A stretch of 9,358 nucleotides of DNA from NCBI GenBank assembly GCA_019113665.1, contig DXGW01000199.1, positions 1 to 9,358 on the forward strand, given 5' to 3'. The DNA is from Candidatus Alistipes excrementipullorum (GTDB lineage Bacteria > Bacteroidota > Bacteroidia > Bacteroidales > Rikenellaceae). The number at the start of each line of letters is the position of its first letter. Position 1 is the first letter of the stretch. A model generated the notes under the pieces. It was not told the DNA's origin. It worked only from the letters and a program-made list of their open reading frames with translations, and made no database searches. Positions 1 to 6,368 of the stretch are shown in pieces. The translations under genes and the position numbers were made by a program.

Positions 1-124
1 AGGTATCCTTGCCGGCCAGAACGTTGCGTATGACAGCCTCCTGGTTCCCTTTAAACGACGAGAAGCCGAAATACTCTTTCAACTTTTCATGAAGCATGTC
101 CCCGCTTTGTGCAATGTTGGCCAT
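1..124 (-). CDS. recQ: ATP-dependent DNA helicase RecQ, N-terminal fragment
   Basis: Only the first 41 codons are in the window; the gene continues past the left edge. Reading from the ATG at 124-122, the peptide has a short variable leader, then LKEYFGF at residues 15-21 and FKGNQEAVI at 24-32, followed by a GKDT turn at the edge. This matches the start of RecQ family helicases, where the conserved Gln (here Q28) of motif 0 contacts the adenine of ATP and lies just ahead of the Walker A motif. RecQ is a 3'-5' superfamily 2 helicase that unwinds recombination and stalled-fork intermediates. The ATG at 124 is favoured over the in-frame Met at codon 10 (97-95) because a GGGAG sequence lies 6 bases upstream. 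The helicase core, RQC and HRDC domains cannot be seen, so another RecQ-like helicase is possible. It is transcribed divergently from lptB. Confidence 0.85.
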   Translation of the reverse strand, partial: MANIAQSGDMLHEKLKEYFGFSSFKGNQEAVIRNVLAGKDT

Positions 125-130
125 TTCCGT

Positions 131-135
131 CTCCC
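131..135 (-). promoter_or_regulatory. Ribosome binding site of recQ
   Basis: Read on the minus strand, positions 135-131 are GGGAG, 6 bases before the ATG at 124. This supports that start codon over the in-frame Met at 97. Confidence 0.5.
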
Positions 136-153
136 GATTTCTCAATTTTAAGT

Positions 154-161
154 CAAAGATA
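154..161 (-). promoter_or_regulatory. Bacteroidetes-type -7 promoter box for recQ
   Basis: The minus strand reads TATCTTTG, an exact match to the Bacteroidetes -7 consensus TAnnTTTG. It lies about 30 bases upstream of the recQ start, which would give a leader of roughly 20-25 bases containing the GGGAG site. No clear TTTG -33 element is visible at the usual distance, so the call rests on the -7 box, its position and the AT-rich surroundings. Confidence 0.5.
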
Positions 162-185
162 AAACTTTATTTCGAATTTTTATAA

Positions 186-193
186 TAACTTTG
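186..193 (+). promoter_or_regulatory. Bacteroidetes-type -7 promoter box for the lptB operon
   Basis: TAACTTTG matches TAnnTTTG exactly and lies 16 bases before the lptB ATG. A transcript starting the usual few bases downstream would have a leader of only about 10 bases, A-rich and without a strong Shine-Dalgarno sequence. No good -33 TTTG is visible; the T-rich stretch at 165-174 is a poor candidate. The box lies 24 bases from the opposing recQ box, so the two promoters would share the same DNA. Confidence 0.5.
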
Positions 194-209
194 TAAAAAA
201 ATCATTGGA

Positions 210-974
210 ATGCGACTTTTCACAACCAATCTGGTAAAGAAATATAAGGCACGTACCGTAGTGGATCATGTATCCATAGATGTGAAGCAGGGCGAGATAG
301 TCGGACTGCTCGGTCCCAACGGGGCCGGCAAGACCACTTCGTTCTACATGATCGTGGGTCTGATCAAGCCCAACGAGGGTCAGATCTTCCTGCAGTACGA
401 CGACGGGCGCACCGTCGAACTGACAAAGGAACCGGTCTACAAACGGGCCCAGATGGGCGTCGGTTACCTTGCACAGGAGGCATCTGTATTCCGCCGTCTT
501 TCGGTCGAGGACAACATCAAGGCAGTGCTCGAGATGACCAATTTCTCAAAGGAGTACCAGGCCGAGCGTTGCGAAGCCCTGATCGAGGAGTTCCGACTGC
601 AGAAGGTGCGCAAGAGCATGGGTATCCAGCTCTCGGGAGGCGAACGCCGCCGCACGGAGATAGCCCGCGCCGTAGCCATCAACCCGGCCTTCATTCTGCT
701 CGACGAGCCGTTCGCCGGCGTCGACCCCATAGCCGTGGAGGACATACAGAGCATCGTCGCCACACTCAAGAACAAGAATATCGGCGTCATCATCACCGAC
801 CACAACGTCGACGAGACGCTCGCCATAACGGACCGCACATACCTTCTTTACGAAGGCAAGATTCTGAAGACCGGAACAGCCGAGGACCTGGCAAACGACG
901 AGATGGTCCGCCGCGTATATCTCGGCAAGAACTTCGAGCTCAAGCGCAACCACCGCTTCGAGTCGGAACAGTAA
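210..974 (+). CDS. lptB: LPS export ABC transporter ATP-binding protein LptB
   Basis: LptB is the cytoplasmic ATPase of the LptB2FGC complex, which extracts lipopolysaccharide from the inner membrane and drives it across the periplasm. All ABC ATPase motifs are present in this 254-residue protein: Walker A GPNGAGKT (35-42), Q-loop Q89, signature LSGGERRR (141-148), Walker B ILLDEP (162-167) with catalytic E166, and H-loop H198 in TDHN. The block AQEASVFRRLSVEDN (88-102) is the typical LptB signature and separates it from branched-chain amino acid transporters such as LivF and LivG. The protein is about 10-15 residues longer than E. coli LptB, partly through a longer loop (DDGRTVEL) before the Q-loop. 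The start is bounded by an in-frame TAA at 186-188. No other lpt genes are adjacent. It heads a tightly packed operon; the next gene, aroA, follows after 16 bases. Confidence 0.93.
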   Translation: MRLFTTNLVKKYKARTVVDHVSIDVKQGEIVGLLGPNGAGKTTSFYMIVGLIKPNEGQIFLQYDDGRTVELTKEPVYKRAQMGVGYLAQEASVFRRLSVEDNIKAVLEMTNFSKEYQAERCEALIEEFRLQKVRKSMGIQLSGGERRRTEIARAVAINPAFILLDEPFAGVDPIAVEDIQSIVATLKNKNIGVIITDHNVDETLAITDRTYLLYEGKILKTGTAEDLANDEMVRRVYLGKNFELKRNHRFESEQ

Positions 975-990
975 ATTCGAAACACCTGAT

Positions 991-2238
991 ATGGATAAGA
1001 CAGTCCCGCGGGGTACGCTGAAAGGCAAACTCACCCCGCCATGTTCAAAAAGTTACGCCCAACGGGCGCTTGCTCTCGCATTGCTTGCCGACGGTGAGAG
1101 CACGTTGCGCAACATCGAGTTCTGCAACGACACGCTCTCGGCCATCAAATGTATCGAGGCTCTCGGGGCCGAGGTCCGGAGAACGGGCGAGACGACGCTC
1201 TCGATACGCGGGGGATTCTCACCCAGGGACAACGTACTCAATGTCGGCGAGTCGGGTCTGGCAACCAGGCTCTTCACGCCGATAGCCGCATTATGGGACA
1301 AGCCCGTGGTAATTACCGGCGAGGGGACGCTGCTGCACCGCCCGATGACCATGATGATGGAGCCGCTGCGCCACCTCGGCGTGGCCGTACGCGACGGCGG
1401 CGGCTACCTTCCGATCGAGGTATGCGGGCGCATGCACGGAGGCAGGATAGAGGTCGACGGCTCGATATCGTCGCAGTTCATCACGGGGCTGCTGCTGGCG
1501 CTGCCCATGGCCGAAGGCGACACCACACTGAAGGTCCACGGCGCCGTCTCGACACCGTATATCGACATGACCGTGGAGACGGCCGAGAGGTTCGGCGGCA
1601 GGATACTCCACAGCGACTACACCGAATTCTTCATCGAGGGAGGCCAGCGCTATACGGCCGCCGACTACGCGATCGAGGGCGACTGGAGTGCCGCCGCGAT
1701 GCTGCTTGTCGCCGGCGCCATTGCCGGCGAGGTGACGCTCGACAACATCTCGACGCTCTCGAAACAGGCCGACACGCTCATATGCCGGGCACTGGTGCGT
1801 GCCGGGGCATCGGTCATAAACGAGGAGAACTCCATCACGGTCGCCAAACGCGACCTCACGGCGTTCGAGTTCGACGCCACGAACTGTCCCGACCTCTTCC
1901 CGGCACTGGCGGCCCTTGCCGCTGCGGCCGAGGGCACGAGTGTCATAACGGGCACCTCGCGGCTCGAACACAAGGAGAGCAACCGCGCCGAGACGCTCAG
2001 GGAGGAGTACGCCAAACTGGGCATCGAGATAGATATCGAGACCGAGAACGTAATGAAGATCCGCGGCGGCAGCATACACGGCGCCGAGGTCGACGGACAC
2101 AGCGACCACCGCATAGCCATGTCGCTGGCCGTATCGGCCCTGCGCAGCGACGGCGAAGTGAAGATCACGGGAGCCGAATGCGTCAGCAAGAGCTACCCCA
2201 ATTTCTTCGAGGATATCGAATCCCTGAGGGTAAAATAG
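991..2238 (+). CDS. aroA: 3-phosphoshikimate 1-carboxyvinyltransferase (EPSP synthase)
   Basis: AroA transfers the enolpyruvyl group of phosphoenolpyruvate to shikimate 3-phosphate, the sixth shikimate-pathway step, in the cytoplasm. At 415 residues it is near the usual length of about 430. Visible active-site motifs are CSKSYAQR (18-25; K20, S21 and R25 match E. coli K22, S23 and R27), HRPM (116-119, R117), GSISSQF (157-163), CPDLFP (299-304; D301 matches catalytic Asp313), HKESNR (327-332; K328-E329 match Lys340-Glu341), SDHR (371-374) and SKSYPNFF (399-406; K400 matches Lys411). Two places deviate from E. coli: the PEP/glyphosate loop GNAGTAMRP is GESGLATRL (86-94), and the Asp in KETDR is Asn331. 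Despite this the catalytic set looks complete. No Shine-Dalgarno is obvious before the ATG; the lptB stop lies 16 bases upstream, suggesting translation from a shared transcript. The next gene, aroC, encodes the following pathway step. Confidence 0.95.
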   Translation: MDKTVPRGTLKGKLTPPCSKSYAQRALALALLADGESTLRNIEFCNDTLSAIKCIEALGAEVRRTGETTLSIRGGFSPRDNVLNVGESGLATRLFTPIAALWDKPVVITGEGTLLHRPMTMMMEPLRHLGVAVRDGGGYLPIEVCGRMHGGRIEVDGSISSQFITGLLLALPMAEGDTTLKVHGAVSTPYIDMTVETAERFGGRILHSDYTEFFIEGGQRYTAADYAIEGDWSAAAMLLVAGAIAGEVTLDNISTLSKQADTLICRALVRAGASVINEENSITVAKRDLTAFEFDATNCPDLFPALAALAAAAEGTSVITGTSRLEHKESNRAETLREEYAKLGIEIDIETENVMKIRGGSIHGAEVDGHSDHRIAMSLAVSALRSDGEVKITGAECVSKSYPNFFEDIESLRVK

Positions 2239-2250
2239 ATAAGACAGACC

Positions 2251-3231
2251 ATGCACAACACTTTCGGACAGGCATTGAGGCTGGAGATCAGCGGGGCGTC
2301 GCACTCCGAGCGGATAAGTATCCGCATGGAGGGGGTCCCTGCGGGCATACCGCTGTGCGCTGATGATTTCCGTGCCGACCTCGATGCCCGCAGGGCGGGA
2401 GCCATGGGCACCACCCCGCGGCGCGAAAGCGACACGCCCGAAATCGATGGTACAGTCGACGGGCATACCGACGGAGGTGCCATAACCATATCGTTCCGCA
2501 ACGAGAATACGCGCTCGGGCGACTACTCGCAGTTCCGGCGCCACCCGCGCCCGTCGCATGTCGACTTCGTCGCCGACCGCAAATACGGCGAAGCGATAGA
2601 CCTGCGCGGCAGCGGACAGTTTTCGGGACGCATGACCGTAGCGCTGGTGGCTGCAGGCGTCGTGGCCAAGAAGATACTCGGAGACGGGATAAGGTTCACG
2701 ACCGGGATCATCGAGATCGGCGGCTGCCGTGACCGGGAGCGTTTCGACGAAATCATCATGGACGCCGTAGCCGACGGAGATTCGGTCGGCGGTGTCGTCG
2801 AGTGCCGTGTCGAGGGCCTGCCCATAGGGTTGGGCGAGCCCTTCTTCGACTCGGCGGAGAGTATCATAAGCCACCTGCTCTTCTCGGTGCCGGCCGTAAA
2901 GGGCGTGGAGTTCGGTTCGGGCTTCGATGGTGTGCGGCTGCGCGGGTCACAGCGCAACGACCGCATAGTCGATGCCGACGGCACCACGGCAACCAACAAC
3001 GAGGGCGGCATCAACGGAGGACTGACCAACGGCAACCCGCTTGTGGTAAGGGCGGCAGTCAAACCGACGCCGAGCATAGCACAGCCGCAGGAGACGTTCG
3101 ATTTCGGCACCGGCAGGGTCGGAACGCTCGTCATCGGCGGCCGCCACGACAGCTGCATCGTACTGCGTGCCCGCATCGTGATCGAGGCCGTGACGGCCAT
3201 AGCGCTCGCCGAGCTGAAACTCATGTCATAA
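2251..3231 (+). CDS. aroC: Chorismate synthase (short form)
   Basis: AroC converts EPSP to chorismate by anti-1,4-elimination of phosphate, using reduced FMN as catalyst; it acts in the cytoplasm as a homotetramer. Family features are clear: the N-terminal NTFGQALRLEISG, the block GTTPRRESDTPEI (53-65), HPRPSH (98-103), GQFSGRMT (122-129), VPAVKGVEFGSGF, and near the C-terminus GGRHDSC, which fits the third family signature. Expected catalytic histidines H18 and H103 are present. Deviations: the first signature, normally GESHG, reads GASHS (15-19), and the common RPGH is RPSH. At 326 residues it is about 30 shorter than the usual 350-360, mainly through a short central segment after residue 150. 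From memory, clostridial-type enzymes share the HPRPSH, GxFSGR and serine-after-His features, so this may be a distinct subfamily rather than a damaged gene. It follows aroA by 12 bases. Confidence 0.92.
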   Translation: MHNTFGQALRLEISGASHSERISIRMEGVPAGIPLCADDFRADLDARRAGAMGTTPRRESDTPEIDGTVDGHTDGGAITISFRNENTRSGDYSQFRRHPRPSHVDFVADRKYGEAIDLRGSGQFSGRMTVALVAAGVVAKKILGDGIRFTTGIIEIGGCRDRERFDEIIMDAVADGDSVGGVVECRVEGLPIGLGEPFFDSAESIISHLLFSVPAVKGVEFGSGFDGVRLRGSQRNDRIVDADGTTATNNEGGINGGLTNGNPLVVRAAVKPTPSIAQPQETFDFGTGRVGTLVIGGRHDSCIVLRARIVIEAVTAIALAELKLMS

Positions 3232-3234
3232 CAA

Positions 3235-4074
3235 ATGTCCACACGCAACCAGACCGTACACCGCATTGCCGATTCGCTGACCGGGCTATACGACCGCAAC
3301 GAAGCCATGCGCATTGCCCGCATGGTTGTCACGGAGCGTGAGGGCATATCGTTTTCGCAACTCATAGCCGATCCCGATGCCGAAACATCGTTCACCGGTT
3401 ACGAAACGCTGGAGAGGCAGCTTGCCGCCGGACGTCCGGTGCAATATGTCATCGGGCGCTGCGAATTCTGCGGCTTGGAGTTCGAGGTAGGCGAAGGGGT
3501 GCTGATACCGAGGCCCGAGACCGAGGAGCTTGTAGACCTCGTATGCCGCGGGAACTCTTCCGAAAGCAGGATACTCGACCTCTGCACGGGCAGCGGCTGC
3601 ATAGCCGTCAGCATCGCGCGGCGGTTGGGTTCGTACCGTGTCGAGGCTGTGGACATCTCCGAAAAGGCATTGTGCTATGCACGGCGCAATGCCGCCCGGG
3701 CCGGCGTCGACGTACTTTTCATGCGCGGAGACGTGCTTGACGGAAACTGCTGCGGGCTTGAGGGCGAATACGACGCCATAGTCTCGAACCCGCCCTACAT
3801 TCCGACAGCCGACATGGCGGAGATGCACGTGAACGTAACCGGATACGAGCCCCATGAAGCGCTGTTCGTCCCCGACTACAACGCGCTGCTCTTCTACCGC
3901 GCGATAGCCGATGCCGGACGCCGGTTGCTCGGCGAGGGCGGCAGGCTCTATTTCGAAATATATGAACGCCTCGGAGACGAGGTATGCGCACTGTTGCGCG
4001 AAAAAGGATACCGCGATGTGGAGTTGCACCGCGACATGAATTCAAAACCGAGAATGGTATGTTGCCGAAAATAG
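3235..4074 (+). CDS. prmC: Peptide chain release factor N(5)-glutamine methyltransferase PrmC (HemK)
   Basis: PrmC methylates the glutamine side chain of the GGQ motif in release factors RF1 and RF2 with S-adenosylmethionine, raising termination efficiency. The 279-residue protein has the family order: a helical N-terminal substrate-binding domain (about 1-75) ending in PVQYVIG (68-74), then LIPRPETEELV (90-100), the SAM-binding motif I DLCTGSGCIA (115-124), the acidic residue D140 closing the second strand, and the catalytic NPPY (185-188), which holds the target glutamine. After NPPY comes YEPHEALF, also typical of the family. The N-terminal domain and PRPETE block favour PrmC over the ribosomal protein L3 methylase PrmB. 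The ATG lies 3 bases after the aroC stop and has no clear Shine-Dalgarno, so translational coupling is likely. Its last 16 bases overlap the proposed recX start. Confidence 0.93.
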   Translation: MSTRNQTVHRIADSLTGLYDRNEAMRIARMVVTEREGISFSQLIADPDAETSFTGYETLERQLAAGRPVQYVIGRCEFCGLEFEVGEGVLIPRPETEELVDLVCRGNSSESRILDLCTGSGCIAVSIARRLGSYRVEAVDISEKALCYARRNAARAGVDVLFMRGDVLDGNCCGLEGEYDAIVSNPPYIPTADMAEMHVNVTGYEPHEALFVPDYNALLFYRAIADAGRRLLGEGGRLYFEIYERLGDEVCALLREKGYRDVELHRDMNSKPRMVCCRK

Positions 4075-4556
4075 AACGGACAAAACGCACCAGGACACCC
4101 GAACAGGCTCTCAAGGCACTGATGCGGCTGGCGTCGCGTGCCGAGAAGTCGTCGGGCGACGCCATGCGCCTGATGGCCGGCTGGGGCGTTGAGCCGTCGC
4201 AGCGGCGGGCCGTGCTGGACAAGCTGGTCGGCATGAAGTTCATCGACGACCGTCGCTATGCCGAGGCATTCGTACGCGACAAGATGCGTTTCAGCGGCTG
4301 GGGGGCCTACAAGATACGCACGGCGCTGCGCGGCAAGGGCATCGCTCCGGAGATCATCGACGAAGCGCTGTCGCAGGCCGACGGTACGGAGATGGCCGAA
4401 CGCCTGCAACGCGCACTTGCAACAAAGATGCGCAGCGTGAAGTATTCGACACCATACGAATTGAAAAACAAGCTGCTGCGATACGGTGCATCGCTCGGAT
4501 ACGACTTCGAGACCGTAGCCGAGGCCGTCGCCGGTATCGTAAAGGCGGAGGATTGA
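4059..4556 (+). CDS. recX: Regulatory protein RecX
   Basis: RecX binds RecA filaments and limits recombinase and coprotease activity. The 165-residue reading is all-helical in character. Its central block FIDDRRYAEAFVRDKM (61-76) followed by GAYKIRTALRGKGI (82-95) is the diagnostic RecX pattern (D-x-RYA-x-x-FV, then I-x-x-x-L-x-x-KGI). The N-terminal part, TPEQALKALMRLASR (13-27), matches the first RecX repeat. An in-frame ATG at 3984 exists, but it would add 25 residues lying wholly inside prmC and unlike RecX; the ATG at 4059 gives the normal RecX length of about 150-165 residues and a 16-base overlap with prmC. The overlap suggests translational coupling. recA is not in the window. The next gene begins 2 bases after the stop. 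Confidence 0.87.
   Translation: MLPKIERTKRTRTPEQALKALMRLASRAEKSSGDAMRLMAGWGVEPSQRRAVLDKLVGMKFIDDRRYAEAFVRDKMRFSGWGAYKIRTALRGKGIAPEIIDEALSQADGTEMAERLQRALATKMRSVKYSTPYELKNKLLRYGASLGYDFETVAEAVAGIVKAED
4547..4551 (+). promoter_or_regulatory. Strong Shine-Dalgarno of the M23 peptidase gene
   Basis: GGAGG lies inside the last recX codons, 7 bases before the ATG at 4559. It decides the start: a TTG at 4553 would be only 1 base from this site and would add just two residues. It is the best Shine-Dalgarno in the window, unlike the weak sites of the upstream genes in the operon. Confidence 0.7.
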
Positions 4557-4558
4557 AA

Positions 4559-6325
4559 ATGCGAAAGATTCTGACAACGGCGCTGCTGGCGCTTACGTTC
4601 GGGGCCAATGCACAAACGCTGAACCCCGACAACTACGAATACCCCGTAAGGAACGTCGCGGGGCTCTGTTCTTCCAATTTCGGGGAGATGCGCCCCGACC
4701 ACTTCCATTCGGGCGTGGACATCAAGACCGACGGAGTCGAAGGCAAACCCGTTGTTGCCGTAGCCGACGGTTACATATCGCGCATCGTCGTCCAGCCCTC
4801 GGGATACGGGCAGGCTCTCTATGTCACCCACCCCGACGGCACGACATCGGTCTACGGGCACCTGTCGCGGTTCCGCAGCGACATAGACTCGCTCGTCCGC
4901 ACCGAACGCTACCGCCGGCAACGCAACTCGGTCGACCTTTTCCTCAACGAGGAGGAGTATCCCGTACGGCGCGGCGAGACCATCGCCCTGTCGGGCAATA
5001 CGGGTAACTCGTTCGGTCCTCACCTGCACTTCGAGATACGCGAGATCGCAACGCAGCGTACGCTCAACCTCATAGCGCAGGGCGTAATCAGGGTTGCCGA
5101 CACGCAAAAGCCCATCGTCAACTCCATATATTATGTTGCTGTCGACAGCGTCGGCGGCATGACGCTGCACTCTAAACCTCGCAGGACGGCATTACACCGC
5201 ACGGCACCGGGACACTATGTCCCGGCCGACGGAAAACCTGTAAAGGTCGCACCAGCCGGGTACTTCATACTCGACGTCACCGACCGCAAGGACAATGTCT
5301 GGAACCGTTTCGGGGTATATCGCGTAAGTGAAAGCATCGACGGCAAACCGGTATTCGAGTATCGCATGGACGGCTTCACGTTCGACGCTTCGCGCTACTG
5401 CAACGCCGTATCGTACTACCCAATGCAGCTCACGGCCCGCAGCGAGATGATACGCCTCGCATGCCTCGAAGGCAACAGGCGCGACTTCTACACCGTACTC
5501 GACGACAATGGGCTGGTACGCATGGCTGACGGCGGACGGCATACCGTGCGCATCGAGGCCGAGGACGACTGCCACAACATCTCGGCGATAGAGTTCGAGA
5601 TAGAGCCGGGCTTCGCCGACGCGGAATTTACCGCCGCAGCCGACGATATGCGCAGACGCATCGCCGACGGCGACCCGTCACTGCTTGTCATCAACCGCAC
5701 GCGCCCCTTCACGACACAGTGCGGCGACATCGAGGTGACGATACCCGAAGGCTCGCTCTACGAGTCCGTCCCGTTCCACGGCGGCCCTGCCGGTGTAGCG
5801 GCCCCGGCCGACTCGACGATCATGGCCATATCACCCGTATATGAGGTCATGGATTCCGACACCCCGCTGCAGAAGAGCATGAACATCTCCATACGGGCAT
5901 TCGTCCCGTACGACATACGGCCACACGTCGCATTGGCGACAATCACGGCCAAAGGCCGCCCGGCATATGTCGGCGGCAAATACGACAACGGAGCCATAAC
6001 GGCACGCACACGGCGTTTCGGGTGTTATTACGCCGTTGCCGACACCGTCGCACCGACAGTCGTGCCGCGATTCATCAATGGCAGCGACATGCGCGGGAAC
6101 AAAGAAATATCGTTCGATGTCGATGACAACTTCTCTGGCATAGGAGAGTATTCGATGTTCATCGACGGCGAGTGGGTTCCCGTGGACTACTCCCCCATCA
6201 AGGGACGCATGACCCACAGTTTCGACCATCTGCGCTATCCGCGCGGCACGCGGCATACGGTCGTTATCAATGTCACGGACAACTGCGGCAACCGTACCGT
6301 CTGGCGCGGGGAGTTCACCCGATAA
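4559..6325 (+). CDS. Secreted M23 family metallopeptidase (LytM-like) with large C-terminal region
   Basis: This 588-residue protein probably cleaves peptide cross-links of peptidoglycan. Residues 1-18 form a Sec signal peptide (MRKILTTALLALTFGANA, likely cut before Q19); there is no lipobox cysteine. The M23 domain spans about 28-165 and has a full zinc site: H50xxxD54 in HSGVD, and H155 and H157 in PHLHFEI, with H101 in the YGHL strand. A roughly 25-residue insert rich in Arg and Glu (about 105-135) lies between YGHL and the GETIALSGNTG strand. The remaining 420 or so residues match no domain I can name with confidence, except that the last 67 (from DDNFSGIGEY at 522) resemble an Ig-like or fibronectin-like beta domain, with an SGI turn and a closing TDNCGN strand. 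Two cysteines near the middle and one near the end are not obviously paired. It is the last gene of the operon; a terminator follows 15 bases after the stop. The exact bond cleaved is unknown. Confidence 0.87.
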   Translation: MRKILTTALLALTFGANAQTLNPDNYEYPVRNVAGLCSSNFGEMRPDHFHSGVDIKTDGVEGKPVVAVADGYISRIVVQPSGYGQALYVTHPDGTTSVYGHLSRFRSDIDSLVRTERYRRQRNSVDLFLNEEEYPVRRGETIALSGNTGNSFGPHLHFEIREIATQRTLNLIAQGVIRVADTQKPIVNSIYYVAVDSVGGMTLHSKPRRTALHRTAPGHYVPADGKPVKVAPAGYFILDVTDRKDNVWNRFGVYRVSESIDGKPVFEYRMDGFTFDASRYCNAVSYYPMQLTARSEMIRLACLEGNRRDFYTVLDDNGLVRMADGGRHTVRIEAEDDCHNISAIEFEIEPGFADAEFTAAADDMRRRIADGDPSLLVINRTRPFTTQCGDIEVTIPEGSLYESVPFHGGPAGVAAPADSTIMAISPVYEVMDSDTPLQKSMNISIRAFVPYDIRPHVALATITAKGRPAYVGGKYDNGAITARTRRFGCYYAVADTVAPTVVPRFINGSDMRGNKEISFDVDDNFSGIGEYSMFIDGEWVPVDYSPIKGRMTHSFDHLRYPRGTRHTVVINVTDNCGNRTVWRGEFTR

Positions 6326-6340
6326 ACGGCATACCGACAA

Positions 6341-6368
6341 AAGAAGGAGCCCCGCGGGGCTCCTTCTT
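6341..6368. terminator. Bidirectional intrinsic terminator between convergent genes
   Basis: The two halves, AAGAAGGAGCCCCG (6341-6354) and CGGGGCTCCTTCTT (6355-6368), are perfectly complementary, giving a stem of up to 14 bp; the tip probably opens as a small CGCG loop. The A/T-rich base of the stem supplies a U-rich 3' side in both directions: TTCTTATTT on the plus strand and TTCTTTTG on the minus strand. It begins 15 bases after the M23 stop. On the minus strand, the methyltransferase stop codon (6369-6367) runs two bases into the stem, so the hairpin starts inside that stop codon. It should end transcription from both sides. Confidence 0.88.

Noticed and set aside
1149..2363. 404-codon plus-strand frame inside aroA running into aroC
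   Set aside because: The product is an Arg/His-rich shadow in another frame of aroA with no conserved blocks.
1291..2874. 527-codon open frame on the minus strand across aroA and aroC
   Set aside because: It spans the junction of two well-supported genes, shows no family motif, and is explained by codon bias of the real strand.
3984..4058. Upstream ATG extending recX by 25 residues
   Set aside because: The extra part lies wholly within prmC, does not resemble RecX, and would make the protein longer than usual. The ATG at 4059 gives the normal length.
4553..4558. TTG start two codons upstream for the M23 gene
   Set aside because: It overlaps the recX stop and lies 1 base from the GGAGG site; the ATG at 4559 has proper spacing and begins a typical signal peptide.
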